64,000 nt of DNA, from NCBI RefSeq assembly GCF_040370365.1, contig NZ_BAABWQ010000001.1, positions 682,001 through 746,000 of the forward strand. The letters are read 5' to 3'. Below, piece by piece: positions 17,501 to 26,841 of the stretch. The position numbers and the translations under genes were made by a program. The notes beneath the pieces were generated by a model, which was not told the origin of the DNA, did no database searches, and saw nothing but the letters and a program-made list of their open reading frames with translations. Source of the stretch: Shimia sp040370365. GTDB taxonomy: Bacteria > Pseudomonadota > Alphaproteobacteria > Rhodobacterales > Rhodobacteraceae. How positions within the stretch are numbered: position 1 is the first letter of the stretch; each line of letters starts with the position of its first letter.

Positions 17501-18511
17501 TCAGGCGTCTGAAACACCTGCTTCAGCAAAGGTGGCCATCCCCGAATGACAAGCCACAGCCGCTTTCAAGATGTTGATCGCAACTGCCGCCCCCGAGCCT
17601 TCTCCGAGCCGCATATTCAGGTCTAGAATCGGCCGTTTGTCCAACTGCGCAAGTAACGCGCCATGTGCACTTTCTGCACTGACATGGCCCGCAACAACGT
17701 GATCGAGCGCACCCTCAACCGCATCCGCAAGCGTTGCAGCCGCCGCTGTGGCAATGAACCCGTCCAAGATCACGGGGATACGTAGGTTGCGCGCTCGTGC
17801 AATTGCACCGACCATTCCAGCCAACTCACGACCACCAAGACACCGCAACGCCTCAAGCCCCTTGGGTGTGTCATTGATTGCAACGCCTTCACGCACCACG
17901 CGCACCTTGTTGGCAAGGCCAGCATCTCCCACGCCGGTTCCGCGTCCAACCCAATCTTCCGCTGCGCCGCCATAGAGGGTATGTGCGATCGCTGCAGCAC
18001 TGGTGGTGTTGCCGATGCCCATTTCCCCAACAACCAATAAATCGGTGTCAGGATTCACCGCATTCCAGCCAGCGGAAAGCGCCGCAACGATCTCCGCTTC
18101 ACTCATCGCAGGCCCCTGGGTGAAGTCGGCGGTGGGTGTGTCCAGATCCAACGCAATCACATCCAGATCAGCACCGGCAGCTTTGCTCAGCTGGTTGATT
18201 GCTGCGCCGCCATGTTGAAAGTTCAAAACCATCTGCTCGGTCACTTCAGCAGGAAAAGCTGACACACCTTGTTTGGTCACACCATGGTTGCCCGCAAAAA
18301 CGATCACCTGAGGCGCCTCAATGTTGGGGCGTGGGGTACCGCGCCAACCGGCATACCAAATAGCGATGTCTTCCAAGCGACCCAACGCACCAGGCGGCTT
18401 GGTCAATTGGCCGTTACGTGCCTCGGCCTCACCCATGGCCTTCTGATCGACACCGGGTGCCCCTGCCAACAATGCGGTGAAAGCGGCCAAAGTGGAAAAT
18501 TCTGCAGACAT
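17501..18511 (-). CDS. cobT: Nicotinate-nucleotide-dimethylbenzimidazole phosphoribosyltransferase
   Basis: 336 residues, normal CobT length. It makes alpha-ribazole phosphate, the lower-ligand nucleotide of cobalamin. Visible family blocks are KPPGALGRLEDIA near the start, FAGNHGVTKQGVSAFP, GEMGIGNTTSAAA and the C-terminal LGEGSGAA, where the catalytic Glu lies. It is divergent from cobS (18596), which uses its product. The 84-base gap between them is too short for a full cobalamin riboswitch. Confidence 0.95.
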   Translation of the reverse strand: MSAEFSTLAAFTALLAGAPGVDQKAMGEAEARNGQLTKPPGALGRLEDIAIWYAGWRGTPRPNIEAPQVIVFAGNHGVTKQGVSAFPAEVTEQMVLNFQHGGAAINQLSKAAGADLDVIALDLDTPTADFTQGPAMSEAEIVAALSAGWNAVNPDTDLLVVGEMGIGNTTSAAAIAHTLYGGAAEDWVGRGTGVGDAGLANKVRVVREGVAINDTPKGLEALRCLGGRELAGMVGAIARARNLRIPVILDGFIATAAAATLADAVEGALDHVVAGHVSAESAHGALLAQLDKRPILDLNMRLGEGSGAAVAINILKAAVACHSGMATFAEAGVSDA

Positions 18512-18595
18512 CGGGCGGGGCTCCTGTTGAATTTTTAACGTTAGCGCTGTTTACCTCATTGCCAGCCCCCGGCAAGACAGGAAAAAGACGCAGCT

Positions 18596-19357
18596 ATGGA
18601 CAGTTCCGACACGTCACCATTTCGCCCGCGCGACATCAACACGGCCATTGCACTTTTGACGCGACTGCCGGTGAAAGCGGACTTCAGCCGAGGTGCACGG
18701 GCGTCTTGGGCCTACGGCATGGTTGGAGCTGTATTGGCGCTGTTGGCGGCTTTGCCAACCGCTGCGCTGTTGTGGCTCGGCGTGCCACCGGTCTTGGCGG
18801 CCGTTGTCTGGTTGACGGCCATTGTGGTGATGAGCGGTGCGATGCACGAAGACGGTCTGGCCGACACAGCCGATGGCTTCTGGGGCGGCTGGGAAAAAGC
18901 CCGCCGGTTGGAAATCATGCGCGACAGCCGGATTGGGGCTTACGGAGTGATTGCGCTTGTGCTCTCCATAGCGGCACGCTGGGGGGCCATTACCATCCTT
19001 CTGGAGGCCGATGTATGGCTCTTTGGCTTGATTGCCGTGGCAATGCTGTCACGCGCCAATATGACTTTGGTCATGACCGCCCTGCCCCATGCGCGCAACG
19101 ACGGGCTCAGTCATGCGCAGGGCCGGGCGCCACGCACTGGAGCCATCACAGGTTTTGCCCTTGCCACAGTTGTCGCCTTTGGCTGTGTGGGTATCAGCGG
19201 CGTGGTTTTGGCAGCTGTGGCCTTCGTAATGGCGGCGCTGTGTTCGGCCACTGCGCGGGTAAAGATTGGCGGTCAAACCGGTGACGTACTCGGTGCCACG
19301 CAGCAAGTGACCGAAATCGCGCTGCTGTACGCCTTGGTGATTTTGGCACAGCTCTAA
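18596..19357 (+). CDS. cobS: Adenosylcobinamide-GDP ribazoletransferase (cobalamin synthase)
   Basis: 253 residues, a polytopic membrane protein. It joins adenosylcobinamide-GDP to alpha-ribazole. The CobS motif MSGAMHEDGLADTADGFWGG near residue 80 holds the Mg-binding acidic residues, and LLTRLPV near the start is also typical. It is divergent from cobT. Its last four bases overlap the convergent channel gene. Confidence 0.94.
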   Translation: MDSSDTSPFRPRDINTAIALLTRLPVKADFSRGARASWAYGMVGAVLALLAALPTAALLWLGVPPVLAAVVWLTAIVVMSGAMHEDGLADTADGFWGGWEKARRLEIMRDSRIGAYGVIALVLSIAARWGAITILLEADVWLFGLIAVAMLSRANMTLVMTALPHARNDGLSHAQGRAPRTGAITGFALATVVAFGCVGISGVVLAAVAFVMAALCSATARVKIGGQTGDVLGATQQVTEIALLYALVILAQL

Positions 19358-20124
19358 GCTCCATCCGTGTCAATACACACCAAAGCACCGCAGTGTTTGC
19401 AGTGCACCGCATCCGGATCATGTCGTAGAAGGCCGCAGCTTCCACATCTGTGACGTACTTTTTGCGGTCGAATGATGGCTTGTGCAAGCTGCACAAACAG
19501 CGCCACACCACCAACCATCACACAAATGGAAAACAGCTTGCCGCCGGGCGTCTGCAACGTGATATCGCCGTAGCCGGTGGTGGTCAGCGTCGCGACAGTA
19601 AAATACATCGCATCAATAAACGGGTTTGCACTGTCGGTGGTGTCAATAAAAAACACCAAAGACGTCGCTGATGTCACCATTACGAAGACAAAGAGATTGA
19701 TCGTCGCAAGCACCGCATCTTCGTGGTTCCGAAACCATCTGCTTTCTTTTCGAAGGTCATAGAGAAGGTGGTACGAATGGATCAGTCGCAATCCACGAAG
19801 CACCCTGAGAAATTCCAAGTCACCCTGCAACCAAGGATCAATAAACAACGACCCAACCACAATGATATCTGCCAGAGTGTAAATGCGGCTCAGGAAAAAA
19901 CGACGGTTTTCAGCGATCCACCACCGCGCCACAAGATCCAGAGAAATGATCACACCCGTAAGTCGGCTCGCAAAGACCAAGACAGGATCATAAGGGACGT
20001 GCGCAGTTGCGATGAAAAACAGAATAGTGACAAAATCAAATACGATCAGCGCATACCTGAATTTCACAGCACCGCGCGTATGTGCCGTATAGAGTCTTTC
20101 AACGGTGACCTTAAGCTGTTCCAT
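19354..20124 (-). CDS. Voltage-gated-type potassium channel with C-terminal zinc ribbon
   Basis: 256 residues. Several N-terminal membrane helices include an Arg-bearing S4-like segment (EFLRVLRGLRLIHSYHLLYD). A pore region follows with the K+ selectivity filter TTTGYGD near residue 190 and a last helix. The C-terminus has CGSCG and CKHCG, four Cys spaced like a small zinc ribbon, which is unusual next to a channel pore and may be a metal or redox sensor (inference). Confidence 0.88.
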   Translation of the reverse strand: MEQLKVTVERLYTAHTRGAVKFRYALIVFDFVTILFFIATAHVPYDPVLVFASRLTGVIISLDLVARWWIAENRRFFLSRIYTLADIIVVGSLFIDPWLQGDLEFLRVLRGLRLIHSYHLLYDLRKESRWFRNHEDAVLATINLFVFVMVTSATSLVFFIDTTDSANPFIDAMYFTVATLTTTGYGDITLQTPGGKLFSICVMVGGVALFVQLAQAIIRPQKVRHRCGSCGLLRHDPDAVHCKHCGALVCIDTDGA

Positions 20125-20195
20125 GCGGCACTCCCTAAGCAGAAGTAAACGTCATGACTTGGCCCCATGCAACGGTTTGGCCTGAAATCACGCAC

Positions 20196-20226
20196 AAAAA
20201 AGGGACCGCAAGACGTTGCGATCCCT
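20196..20226 (-). terminator. Rho-independent terminator of the carD-type gene
   Basis: On the minus strand, an 11-bp stem with one mismatch and a GACG-type loop is followed by six T (complement of 20196-20201). Confidence 0.85.
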
Positions 20227-20251
20227 ACTCAAATTCTTCGATCAGTTTTGT

Positions 20252-20761
20252 TTATGCGGCGCGAGACACCAACACATCGTCCACCTGTTTTGCAGCAGCG
20301 GCCTCATCACCACCTGCAACGGCGGCCACTTCCCGTGTCAACCGTTCAAGTGCCGCTTCATACAGCTGACGCTCAGAATAGCTTTGCTCGCGCTGATCGT
20401 CCGTGCGATGCAAATCACGCACAACTTCGGCAATGGCGATCAGGTCACCTGAGTTGATCTTTTGCTCATACTCCTGCGCACGCCGAGACCACATTGCACG
20501 CTTCACCTTAGCCTTGCCCTTCAGGGTTCTCATGGCCTGATTGATGACATCAGGGCTGCTGAGTCCACGCATGCCAATCTCAGTCGCCTTGTTGGTGGGC
20601 ACCCGAAGGGTCATTTTGTCTTTCTCAAACGAGATCACAAAAAGCTCCAGCTGCATGCCTGCAACCTCTTGCTCTTCGATGGAGATAATCTGCCCCACGC
20701 CATGTGCCGGATAGACAACGTATTCGTTTGGGCTGAACTCGTTCTTTTTGGCTTTGCTCAT
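20252..20761 (-). CDS. CarD-family transcriptional regulator
   Basis: 169 residues from ATG 20761. The N-terminal RNA polymerase-interacting Tudor-like domain begins at FSPNEYVVYPAHGVGQI, the canonical CarD/TRCF start. The C-terminal helical part (MWSRRAQEYEQKINSGDLIA) contains the conserved Trp that supports the open complex. Such proteins bind RNA polymerase and stabilise promoter melting. It is a single gene with its own terminator. Confidence 0.93.
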   Translation of the reverse strand: MSKAKKNEFSPNEYVVYPAHGVGQIISIEEQEVAGMQLELFVISFEKDKMTLRVPTNKATEIGMRGLSSPDVINQAMRTLKGKAKVKRAMWSRRAQEYEQKINSGDLIAIAEVVRDLHRTDDQREQSYSERQLYEAALERLTREVAAVAGGDEAAAAKQVDDVLVSRAA

Positions 20762-21058
20762 GCAATACTTCCTTTGTGAGCCCCATCATCCCAGACAAAA
20801 AATTTCGCTCGGGAAAGGCTGTTTCCCGATACGGAATGTCCTCTGGTAGAAAAAGCCACCCTCTGCGGTTTCGCGGGGATGGCTCTCAGGCAATTATGTC
20901 CTCTATGAAAGTAATATAACACAAAAACACCTGCCTTTAAAGCGCAGCGCGCTGAAAAAGGTCATTCGCATTGTGTTTTCAAGCGCTTGAGCTCGAACTT
21001 TACCAATAGGACAGTCTGCGCTCCCCATTTACGGAGCGAATCAATCTTGTTAGAAAGC
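20762..21058. other. Gap between carD-type gene and fdxA
   Basis: About 297 bases. Besides the terminator at 20848-20884 it should contain the promoter of the carD-type gene. I see no open frame or further strong repeat. Confidence 0.5.
20848..20884 (-). terminator. Rho-independent terminator downstream of fdxA
   Basis: On the minus strand AGCCA-T-CCC pairs with GGG-TGGCT (one bulged T) and is followed by five T and C (complement of about 20848-20854). It lies 175 bases past the fdxA stop. Confidence 0.7.
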
Positions 21059-21397
21059 TTACCCGCCTTCGCCCGGTGCTTCAGAGAAATATTTCTCCAT
21101 CTTACCGGTTTCTCCGTCGCGCTCTTCAGCTTCCGGCAGCGGATCTTTCTTGGTGATAATCACCGGCCAGACCTCGGAGTATTTGCGATTGAACTCAACC
21201 CATTTTTCCATATCCGGTTCGGTATCCGGACGGATCGCATCCGCGGGGCATTCAGGTTCACACACACCACAGTCGATGCATTCGTCCGGATGGATCACAA
21301 GGGTGTTTTCCCCCTCATAGAAACAATCCACCGGGCAAACTTCGACACAGTCAGTGTATTTGCAGGCAACGCAGTTTTCAGTGACGACGTAGGTCAT
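21059..21397 (-). CDS. fdxA: Seven-iron ferredoxin FdxA
   Basis: 112 residues, the usual length. The Cys pattern is that of 7Fe ferredoxins: C9, C17 and C50 for the [3Fe-4S] cluster, and C21, C40, C43 and C46 for the [4Fe-4S] cluster. The motifs are CVEVCPVDC and CIDCGVCEPECP. It is a cytoplasmic electron carrier. Fifty bases separate it from the S4 gene upstream. Confidence 0.95.
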   Translation of the reverse strand: MTYVVTENCVACKYTDCVEVCPVDCFYEGENTLVIHPDECIDCGVCEPECPADAIRPDTEPDMEKWVEFNRKYSEVWPVIITKKDPLPEAEERDGETGKMEKYFSEAPGEGG

Positions 21398-21447
21398 AGC
21401 TCAGGACTTTCACATCAGATTTGGCAATCTGCCTAAATCAGCACGCC

Positions 21448-21825
21448 CTAATCTTCAAGGCGGGAAGACTTCATAAGATCGAGATTGCGGCGATCCCGTT
21501 TTGTAGGACGCCCTTTTCCGTCTGACCCCGGAGCCTTTGGAACAGGTTTCTCTTCCGGGGTCATATCTTCATACAATGTTTGCGCTTCAGGCGCAGGACC
21601 ACGGCGTTCCCCGATGCCAAGCACTTTGATCACGCGGATGTGCTTGGCCTGTGGGAAGGTCAAAACATCCCCTACGGCAATGCTGTGGCTGGCTTTGGCA
21701 ACTTTGGTACCATTCACCCGTAGATGTCCTCCGGTGACAACTTTGGCTGACAGGCTGCGGGTCTTAAAGAACCGCGCCTGCCAAAGCCATTTGTCGGCCC
21801 GAAGTTTCGACGTAGGGACGCTCAC
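21448..21825 (-). CDS. S4-domain RNA-binding protein (Hsp15-like)
   Basis: 125 residues from GTG 21825. The S4 domain is at residues about 7-60 (RADKWLWQARFFKTRSLSA), followed by a basic tail. HslR/Hsp15 relatives bind free 50S subunits carrying nascent chains after heat shock. It starts four bases after the stop of the helicase gene, so the two RNA-related genes are probably co-transcribed. Confidence 0.88.
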   Translation of the reverse strand: MSVPTSKLRADKWLWQARFFKTRSLSAKVVTGGHLRVNGTKVAKASHSIAVGDVLTFPQAKHIRVIKVLGIGERRGPAPEAQTLYEDMTPEEKPVPKAPGSDGKGRPTKRDRRNLDLMKSSRLED

Positions 21826-21829
21826 GCGT

Positions 21830-24712
21830 TTAACCCTTGTCTTTCAACCCCATAAGCGCTGCGGCAAAGGGGTTGTCCGGGTCGATCGCCTTTTCCTTTT
21901 TGGGCGGGCGTGCCTGGAACTGTTTGGGGCCATTGTCACGACGTGGACCTTTGCCCTTGGGCTTGCCACCTTTGCCACCGCGCGGACGGTCACCAGCTTG
22001 CGTGTCGTTGCGGCGGTTGTTGCCACCCTGTTGACCACCTCTGCGTTGGTTGTTGCGGTTGCCACCCTGACGACCCACCCATTTGAACGTGTAAAACACC
22101 TCCATTTCGGGCTCAACTGTAGTTGGATCCGCTGTTTCTACAACCGGTTCCTCAGCTGCCTCAGCCGCGACCGGAATGTCATCTTCGGCAACAGCCTCTG
22201 TTGATGTGTCACCTTCGGCTGGTGTCTCTGCCTGCGCTGCGCTGTCGACCTCCACCGAAGCGTCAGCTTCAGTTTTGGCCTCTGCGTCAGACGAATCTGT
22301 TGAGGCATCATTTTTCGGTGCTTCGGCGACGGCTTTGACTTTTTCGCGCTCGTCTTTTTCGGCGGCGTAGCCGAGGCCCTGCATCAGGTCGGCGAATTGC
22401 TCAAGCGTCATACCAGTGATCGACAACATGTCCGCTTTGGCTTCAAAACCGCCACGGCTGTCTTCTGACCGCAACATATCAGCCAGGCGCTCCAGCATGT
22501 CGATACGAATCGCACGCTCACCTGCGGCGCGATAGCCCGCCATCGCATGATAGCCACGCGGCGTAGCGTCACCAGATGGCACCGTCACCAGACCGGGAGG
22601 TGGCGCCTCAGGGAATTCTTGCAGCCCCTGCGACAATGACCACAACACCAAACGCAAACGCGTTGGCGCAGGCTTCAGCAGCAGCGGCATAAAGATGGTG
22701 AATTGCCCAAACCGAATGCCGTGTTTGCGCAGCGCACCACGGGCATCTTGATCCAGCTCTTTCACTTCGCTGGCGACCTCACCACGGGGGATGATGCCCA
22801 GACCTTCGACCATGCGGAATGCAAAGCCGCGTGCGAGCCCGTTCAGCTCTTCGTCACGGCTCAGATTCAAAAGCGGCTCAAACAGCGCAGCAATCTTGCG
22901 ATCCACGAAGTGCTGCAAGCGGCGTTCAACTTTTTGCGCCACATCGGCACCAGCTTCATCATCAACAAACACGGCGATACGTGGTTTCAGAGGGTCATCC
23001 CCTACCACCAGTTTACCAACGGCGTGTTCGCCCCACATCAGGCCACCTTGTTCGGTGAAGTCGATTTCCGTATCCGGCGCGTTATAAAACCGATCAGCAC
23101 GCAAATGGAATTGCGGCGCCAAGGCCTGCAAGCTCGCGGTCTTAAGCGTCTTGGCTTCCTGACCACTGGCTTCTTTGTCCGCACTAAAACGGAACCCCTC
23201 AAGACGACCGACGAATTCTCCTTCGACGGTTACCTCACCTTTATCATTCACTTCGGCCAAAAGGGCCTCCTTCTGTTTGAGCCGGCGCAACAACACAGAT
23301 GTGCGCCGATCCACAAATCTTTGAGTCAGTCGCTCATGGAGCGCATCCGATAGGCGATCTTCTACCGCGCGCGTTTCCCCGCGCCAATGGTTTTCGTCAC
23401 TTACCCACGACTTACGTTGTGCGACATAGGTCCAAGTACGGATAAAGGCCAGACGTTTCGACAATGTGTCAATATCGCCATCAGTACGATCTAGTCGCTT
23501 CACCTGCCGGGCAAGCCAATCGTCAGGCACGCTGCCCCGTTCGTGCAAATAGCTGAATATTTGCGCGATCATCTGCGCATGTTCAGCATGGCTGATCCCA
23601 CGAAAGTCGGGAATACGGCACACATCCCACAACAGCTTCACAGACGTGCCGCTGCTGGCACGCGCCTGAATTTCGGCCTCCGCTGCCACTGTTTTAAGCG
23701 CCCTCAGATCGTCGGCTTCACGCGCCTTCATCAACAAAGGGTCGTCGGGACCAACATCCAGCGACCGGATCAATGCATCCACAGTCCCAAACTCAAGCCG
23801 TGCGCTGCGCCAATTGAGTTTGCGCACGGGTGTAAAGCGATGCTCCATGATTGCTTCGGCCACCCCGTCATCCAACGTCGGTGCCTCACCCGTAACTCCA
23901 AAGGTGCCGTGGCTCATACCGCGACCGGCACGCCCCGCAATCTGCGCCAACTCATTTGGCGCCAAAGGCCGCATACGGCGACCATCAAACTTGGTGGTCG
24001 ATGCAAAAGCAACATGGTCAATGTCGAGGTTCAACCCCATCCCAATGGCATCGGTGGCCACGAGAAAATCAACGTCACCGTTCTGATACAACTCCACCTG
24101 CGCATTGCGCGTGCGCGGGCTCAGCGCCCCCATCACAACCGCCGCGCCACCTTTTTGCCGACGGATCAGCTCTGCAATGGCGTAGACACTGTCCACTGAG
24201 AAGCCGACAATCGCCGAGCGCGGTTGCATCCGGCTGATCTTGCGGCTGCCCGAATAGCTGAGTGTGGACATCCGCTCGCGCCGCATGAACTGCGCCTCAG
24301 GCACCAATTCCGCAATTGTGGAACGCATGGTATCGCTGCCCAAAAACAAGGTTTCCTGTGTCCCACGCGCCCGCAGCAAACGGTCTGTGAACACATGCCC
24401 TCGCTCTGGATCAGCACACAATTGGATTTCGTCAATCGCAACAAAATCCGCGCCCATGCCCTCGGGCATCGCTTCAACAGTGGCCACCCAATACTGGGCA
24501 CGTGGCGGCACAATGCGTTCTTCTCCGGTCACCAACCCCACAACAGATGGCCCACGCGCCGCAACAATACGGTCATACACTTCGCGTGCCAGAAGCCTGA
24601 GCGGCAACCCAATCACACCTGTGCGATATCCCAGCATGCGCTCGATGGCGTAGTGGGTTTTGCCAGTGTTGGTTGGTCCCAACACGGCTGTGATACGCCG
24701 ATCTGCGGCCAT
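21830..24712 (-). CDS. SUV3-like RNA helicase with Arg/Gly-rich C-terminal tail
   Basis: 960 residues. The Walker A motif GPTNTGKTH is at 12-20 and the DEIQ box at 94-97. A helicase C-terminal domain follows (TDAIGMGLNLDIDHVAF, QIAGRAGRG), and then the SUV3-type accessory region. Residues about 800-960 are low complexity, first Ala/Glu/Asp-rich and then Gly/Asn/Arg/Lys-rich, and probably bind RNA. The mitochondrial SUV3 relatives unwind RNA for the degradosome. It is co-transcribed with the S4 gene downstream. Confidence 0.92.
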   Translation of the reverse strand: MAADRRITAVLGPTNTGKTHYAIERMLGYRTGVIGLPLRLLAREVYDRIVAARGPSVVGLVTGEERIVPPRAQYWVATVEAMPEGMGADFVAIDEIQLCADPERGHVFTDRLLRARGTQETLFLGSDTMRSTIAELVPEAQFMRRERMSTLSYSGSRKISRMQPRSAIVGFSVDSVYAIAELIRRQKGGAAVVMGALSPRTRNAQVELYQNGDVDFLVATDAIGMGLNLDIDHVAFASTTKFDGRRMRPLAPNELAQIAGRAGRGMSHGTFGVTGEAPTLDDGVAEAIMEHRFTPVRKLNWRSARLEFGTVDALIRSLDVGPDDPLLMKAREADDLRALKTVAAEAEIQARASSGTSVKLLWDVCRIPDFRGISHAEHAQMIAQIFSYLHERGSVPDDWLARQVKRLDRTDGDIDTLSKRLAFIRTWTYVAQRKSWVSDENHWRGETRAVEDRLSDALHERLTQRFVDRRTSVLLRRLKQKEALLAEVNDKGEVTVEGEFVGRLEGFRFSADKEASGQEAKTLKTASLQALAPQFHLRADRFYNAPDTEIDFTEQGGLMWGEHAVGKLVVGDDPLKPRIAVFVDDEAGADVAQKVERRLQHFVDRKIAALFEPLLNLSRDEELNGLARGFAFRMVEGLGIIPRGEVASEVKELDQDARGALRKHGIRFGQFTIFMPLLLKPAPTRLRLVLWSLSQGLQEFPEAPPPGLVTVPSGDATPRGYHAMAGYRAAGERAIRIDMLERLADMLRSEDSRGGFEAKADMLSITGMTLEQFADLMQGLGYAAEKDEREKVKAVAEAPKNDASTDSSDAEAKTEADASVEVDSAAQAETPAEGDTSTEAVAEDDIPVAAEAAEEPVVETADPTTVEPEMEVFYTFKWVGRQGGNRNNQRRGGQQGGNNRRNDTQAGDRPRGGKGGKPKGKGPRRDNGPKQFQARPPKKEKAIDPDNPFAAALMGLKDKG

Positions 24713-24744
24713 GATGGTGTTGCCTGTGCTCGCTTCGTGTGTCT

Positions 24745-25371
24745 TTAAAGCTCTTGGCCGCGTGCCAACGGTTGGAGTCTCTGCAAGGCTTCTGTTAGGC
24801 CTGCCTGATGGGGATGTATAGCCTTGACCTGCAGATAAGCCTCATAGGCATCTATCGGCTTGCCCATTTCATCGAGCATCAGCGCCAGTCCCATAATGGC
24901 ATCAAAATGCTTTGGATTGAGCGCCAGCACTTGCTCCAAATCACTCAACGCCGGGCCGTACAGATCCAGCGCATAAAATGCGCGCGCCCGCTCTGCCCAG
25001 CCCTGCGCAAACTCAGGCGCGTGATCAACCAGTGCCGTGGCGTGCTCTACGGCCGCCTGCATGTTTTCCGCGTCAATGGCATCTCGCGTGCGCCGCAGCA
25101 AGTAGTCGGCACTTGCAGACCCTGATGCATCCCAAACGTGGCGGATCCGACCCGCAACCCGCCCCGCCTGTGCCGGATCAGCATCCGCCAGCGCCTGCAT
25201 CAAGCTGTCCAAATCCTGCGGAGGCACAACAGATTCGCCGTCTTCAGCTGCCGACACGTTCCCGGCCTCCTGAGCAAAGGCTGCGTCAGATACACCAAAA
25301 GGTTGAAAATACCCCGTTGCCAGCACAAATGCCGCAACGGTAGGTTTGAGAAGACGATTAAAGTTGACCAT
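24745..25371 (-). CDS. TPR-repeat exported protein
   Basis: About 208 residues from ATG 25371. The N-terminus is a signal peptide (LLKPTVAAFVLATGYF ending near AFA). The second half carries TPR-like repeats (AFYALDLYGPALSDLEQVLALNPKHFDAIMG, seen in pieces, and DEMGKPIDAYEAYLQVKAIHP). It probably acts as a periplasmic scaffold. Longer starts would overlap the divergent SCP2 gene at 25442 and are less likely. Confidence 0.8.
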   Translation of the reverse strand: MVNFNRLLKPTVAAFVLATGYFQPFGVSDAAFAQEAGNVSAAEDGESVVPPQDLDSLMQALADADPAQAGRVAGRIRHVWDASGSASADYLLRRTRDAIDAENMQAAVEHATALVDHAPEFAQGWAERARAFYALDLYGPALSDLEQVLALNPKHFDAIMGLALMLDEMGKPIDAYEAYLQVKAIHPHQAGLTEALQRLQPLARGQEL

Positions 25372-25441
25372 AACGTAAATGATTGTAGCCCTTGCGCGTG
25401 ACATAACCAAGATGCGCACAACAAGTTGAAGGATCAAGCAG

Positions 25442-25732
25442 ATGAGCGATATCATTTCGGCCGCCGTAGCAGCCCTGAGCGAAAAATTGGGTGGCGAAGC
25501 CTTTGACGGTTCTGCCAAATTTGCCATCGAAGGTGAAGGCGCACTGATTATCGACGCCGAAGGCGTACGTGCCGGAGATGACGAAACCGACGTCACCATG
25601 ACCGCAGACGTCGAAACCTTTCAAGCGATTCTCGATGGCGAGCTGAACCCAACTGCGGCGTTCATGTCCGGAAAGCTGACGATTGATGGCGATATGGGCG
25701 CAGCCATGAAGCTTGGCGGCGTGCTGGCCTAA
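25442..25732 (+). CDS. SCP2 sterol-carrier-domain protein
   Basis: 96 residues, a stand-alone SCP2 domain. The family turns are visible in GALIIDAEGVRAGD and AFMSGKLTIDGDMGAAMKLGGVL, where the last helix closes the hydrophobic pocket. These proteins bind lipids or acyl chains. The stop shares a base with the start of the alpha/beta hydrolase (TAATG), so a lipid-related pair is likely. Confidence 0.9.
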   Translation: MSDIISAAVAALSEKLGGEAFDGSAKFAIEGEGALIIDAEGVRAGDDETDVTMTADVETFQAILDGELNPTAAFMSGKLTIDGDMGAAMKLGGVLA

Positions 25733-26670
25733 TGACTTTGCAGAGCGCACCCTTTCATCACGACGTTTCAGACGGCCCAGACGCACAAGCATATTGGGTT
25801 ACCGCCGACGACGGGGTGCGCCTGCGCTTCGCCCATTGGACCCAAGACGGGTCAAAAGGCACTGTTCTGCTCTTTCCGGGACGAACAGAATACATCGAAA
25901 AATACGGACGCGCGGCGGCTGATTTTGCCAAACGCGGCTTCGGCATGGTCGCCATCGACTGGCGTGGCCAAGGCCTTGCGGACCGATTGGTGGCCCCCCG
26001 CTACACTGGCTATGTGGCCAAATTCACCGACTATCAACGGGACGTCGCAGCGGTCTGTGCTGCCTTGAAGGCCATAGACGCGCCAAAACCTTGGTACCTT
26101 ATCGGCCACTCGATGGGGGGATGTATCGGTCTGCGCGCTTTGATGGAAGGCTTACCGGTTGCCGCCGCAGCGTTTTCCGGTCCGATGTGGGGTATTCACA
26201 TTGACCCTTGGATGCGCCCAGCCGCTTGGGTGCTCAGCGCTCTATCAAAGCCGCTTGGGTTTGGAACCAAACTGGCCCCTGGCACAAGCGCGACGACATA
26301 TGTTCTGGATCAGGCTTTTGACGGCAATGCGCTCACCAAAGACGCCGACATGTACGCCTATATGCAACGGCAAATGACCACGCATTCGGATCTGTCCCTT
26401 GCGGGGCCCAGTTTGCATTGGCTGTATGAAGCGTTGAAAGAGTGTCGCCACCTTGCGGCACAGCCCTCACCCGACGTCCCGTGTATGACTTTCCTTGGGA
26501 AAGACGAGCAAATCGTTGACGTCCCAGCCATCCACGACCGCATGGCGCGCTGGCCCAACGGCACGCTTGATACGATCGATGCAGGTGAGCACGAAGTCAT
26601 GATGGAAGTGCCAGAAAGCCGCAGCCATGTCTTTGACGCCAGTTCTACGTTTTTTGAGCAACACAACTGA
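25732..26670 (+). CDS. Alpha/beta hydrolase (lysophospholipase-like)
   Basis: 312 residues. It shows the oxyanion region LLFPGRTEYIEKYG, the nucleophile elbow GHSMGG near residue 128, a late Asp (LGKDEQIVD) and the catalytic His in DAGEHEV. The layout matches the Hydrolase_4/PldB monoacylglycerol and lysophospholipase group. It is translationally coupled to the SCP2 gene. The final stop codon lies inside the first copy of a short tandem repeat. Confidence 0.9.
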   Translation: MTLQSAPFHHDVSDGPDAQAYWVTADDGVRLRFAHWTQDGSKGTVLLFPGRTEYIEKYGRAAADFAKRGFGMVAIDWRGQGLADRLVAPRYTGYVAKFTDYQRDVAAVCAALKAIDAPKPWYLIGHSMGGCIGLRALMEGLPVAAAAFSGPMWGIHIDPWMRPAAWVLSALSKPLGFGTKLAPGTSATTYVLDQAFDGNALTKDADMYAYMQRQMTTHSDLSLAGPSLHWLYEALKECRHLAAQPSPDVPCMTFLGKDEQIVDVPAIHDRMARWPNGTLDTIDAGEHEVMMEVPESRSHVFDASSTFFEQHN

Positions 26671-26712
26671 ACACTGCCTTTGTTCGCTACTGAACACTGC
26701 CTTTGTCCGCTT
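26667..26712 (+). repeat. Tandem duplication of a 23-base unit
   Basis: The unit starting CTGAACACTGCCTTTGT occurs at 26667-26689 and 26690-26712 with two differences near its 3' end. A weaker third start, CTGAAGACTG, follows at 26718. The first copy includes the stop codon of the hydrolase gene. Confidence 0.75.
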
Positions 26713-26841
26713 TTGACCTGAAGACTGTTGATTGCGTATGGCGCCAGCAGGCGCCCAAGAAACCATTTCTGCAATGCAAATATACGGGGCTTAGGCCATC
26801 AGAATGGATGTAAACGCGGTCCATAGACGCAAGCCAGCCCG

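Noticed and set aside
18512..18595. Possible cobalamin riboswitch between cobT and cobS
   Set aside because: Only 84 bases separate the divergent starts, too short for the class, and no B12 box of the expected form is present.
26667..26712. CRISPR-like repeat
   Set aside because: Two adjacent copies without spacers; no cas genes in the window.
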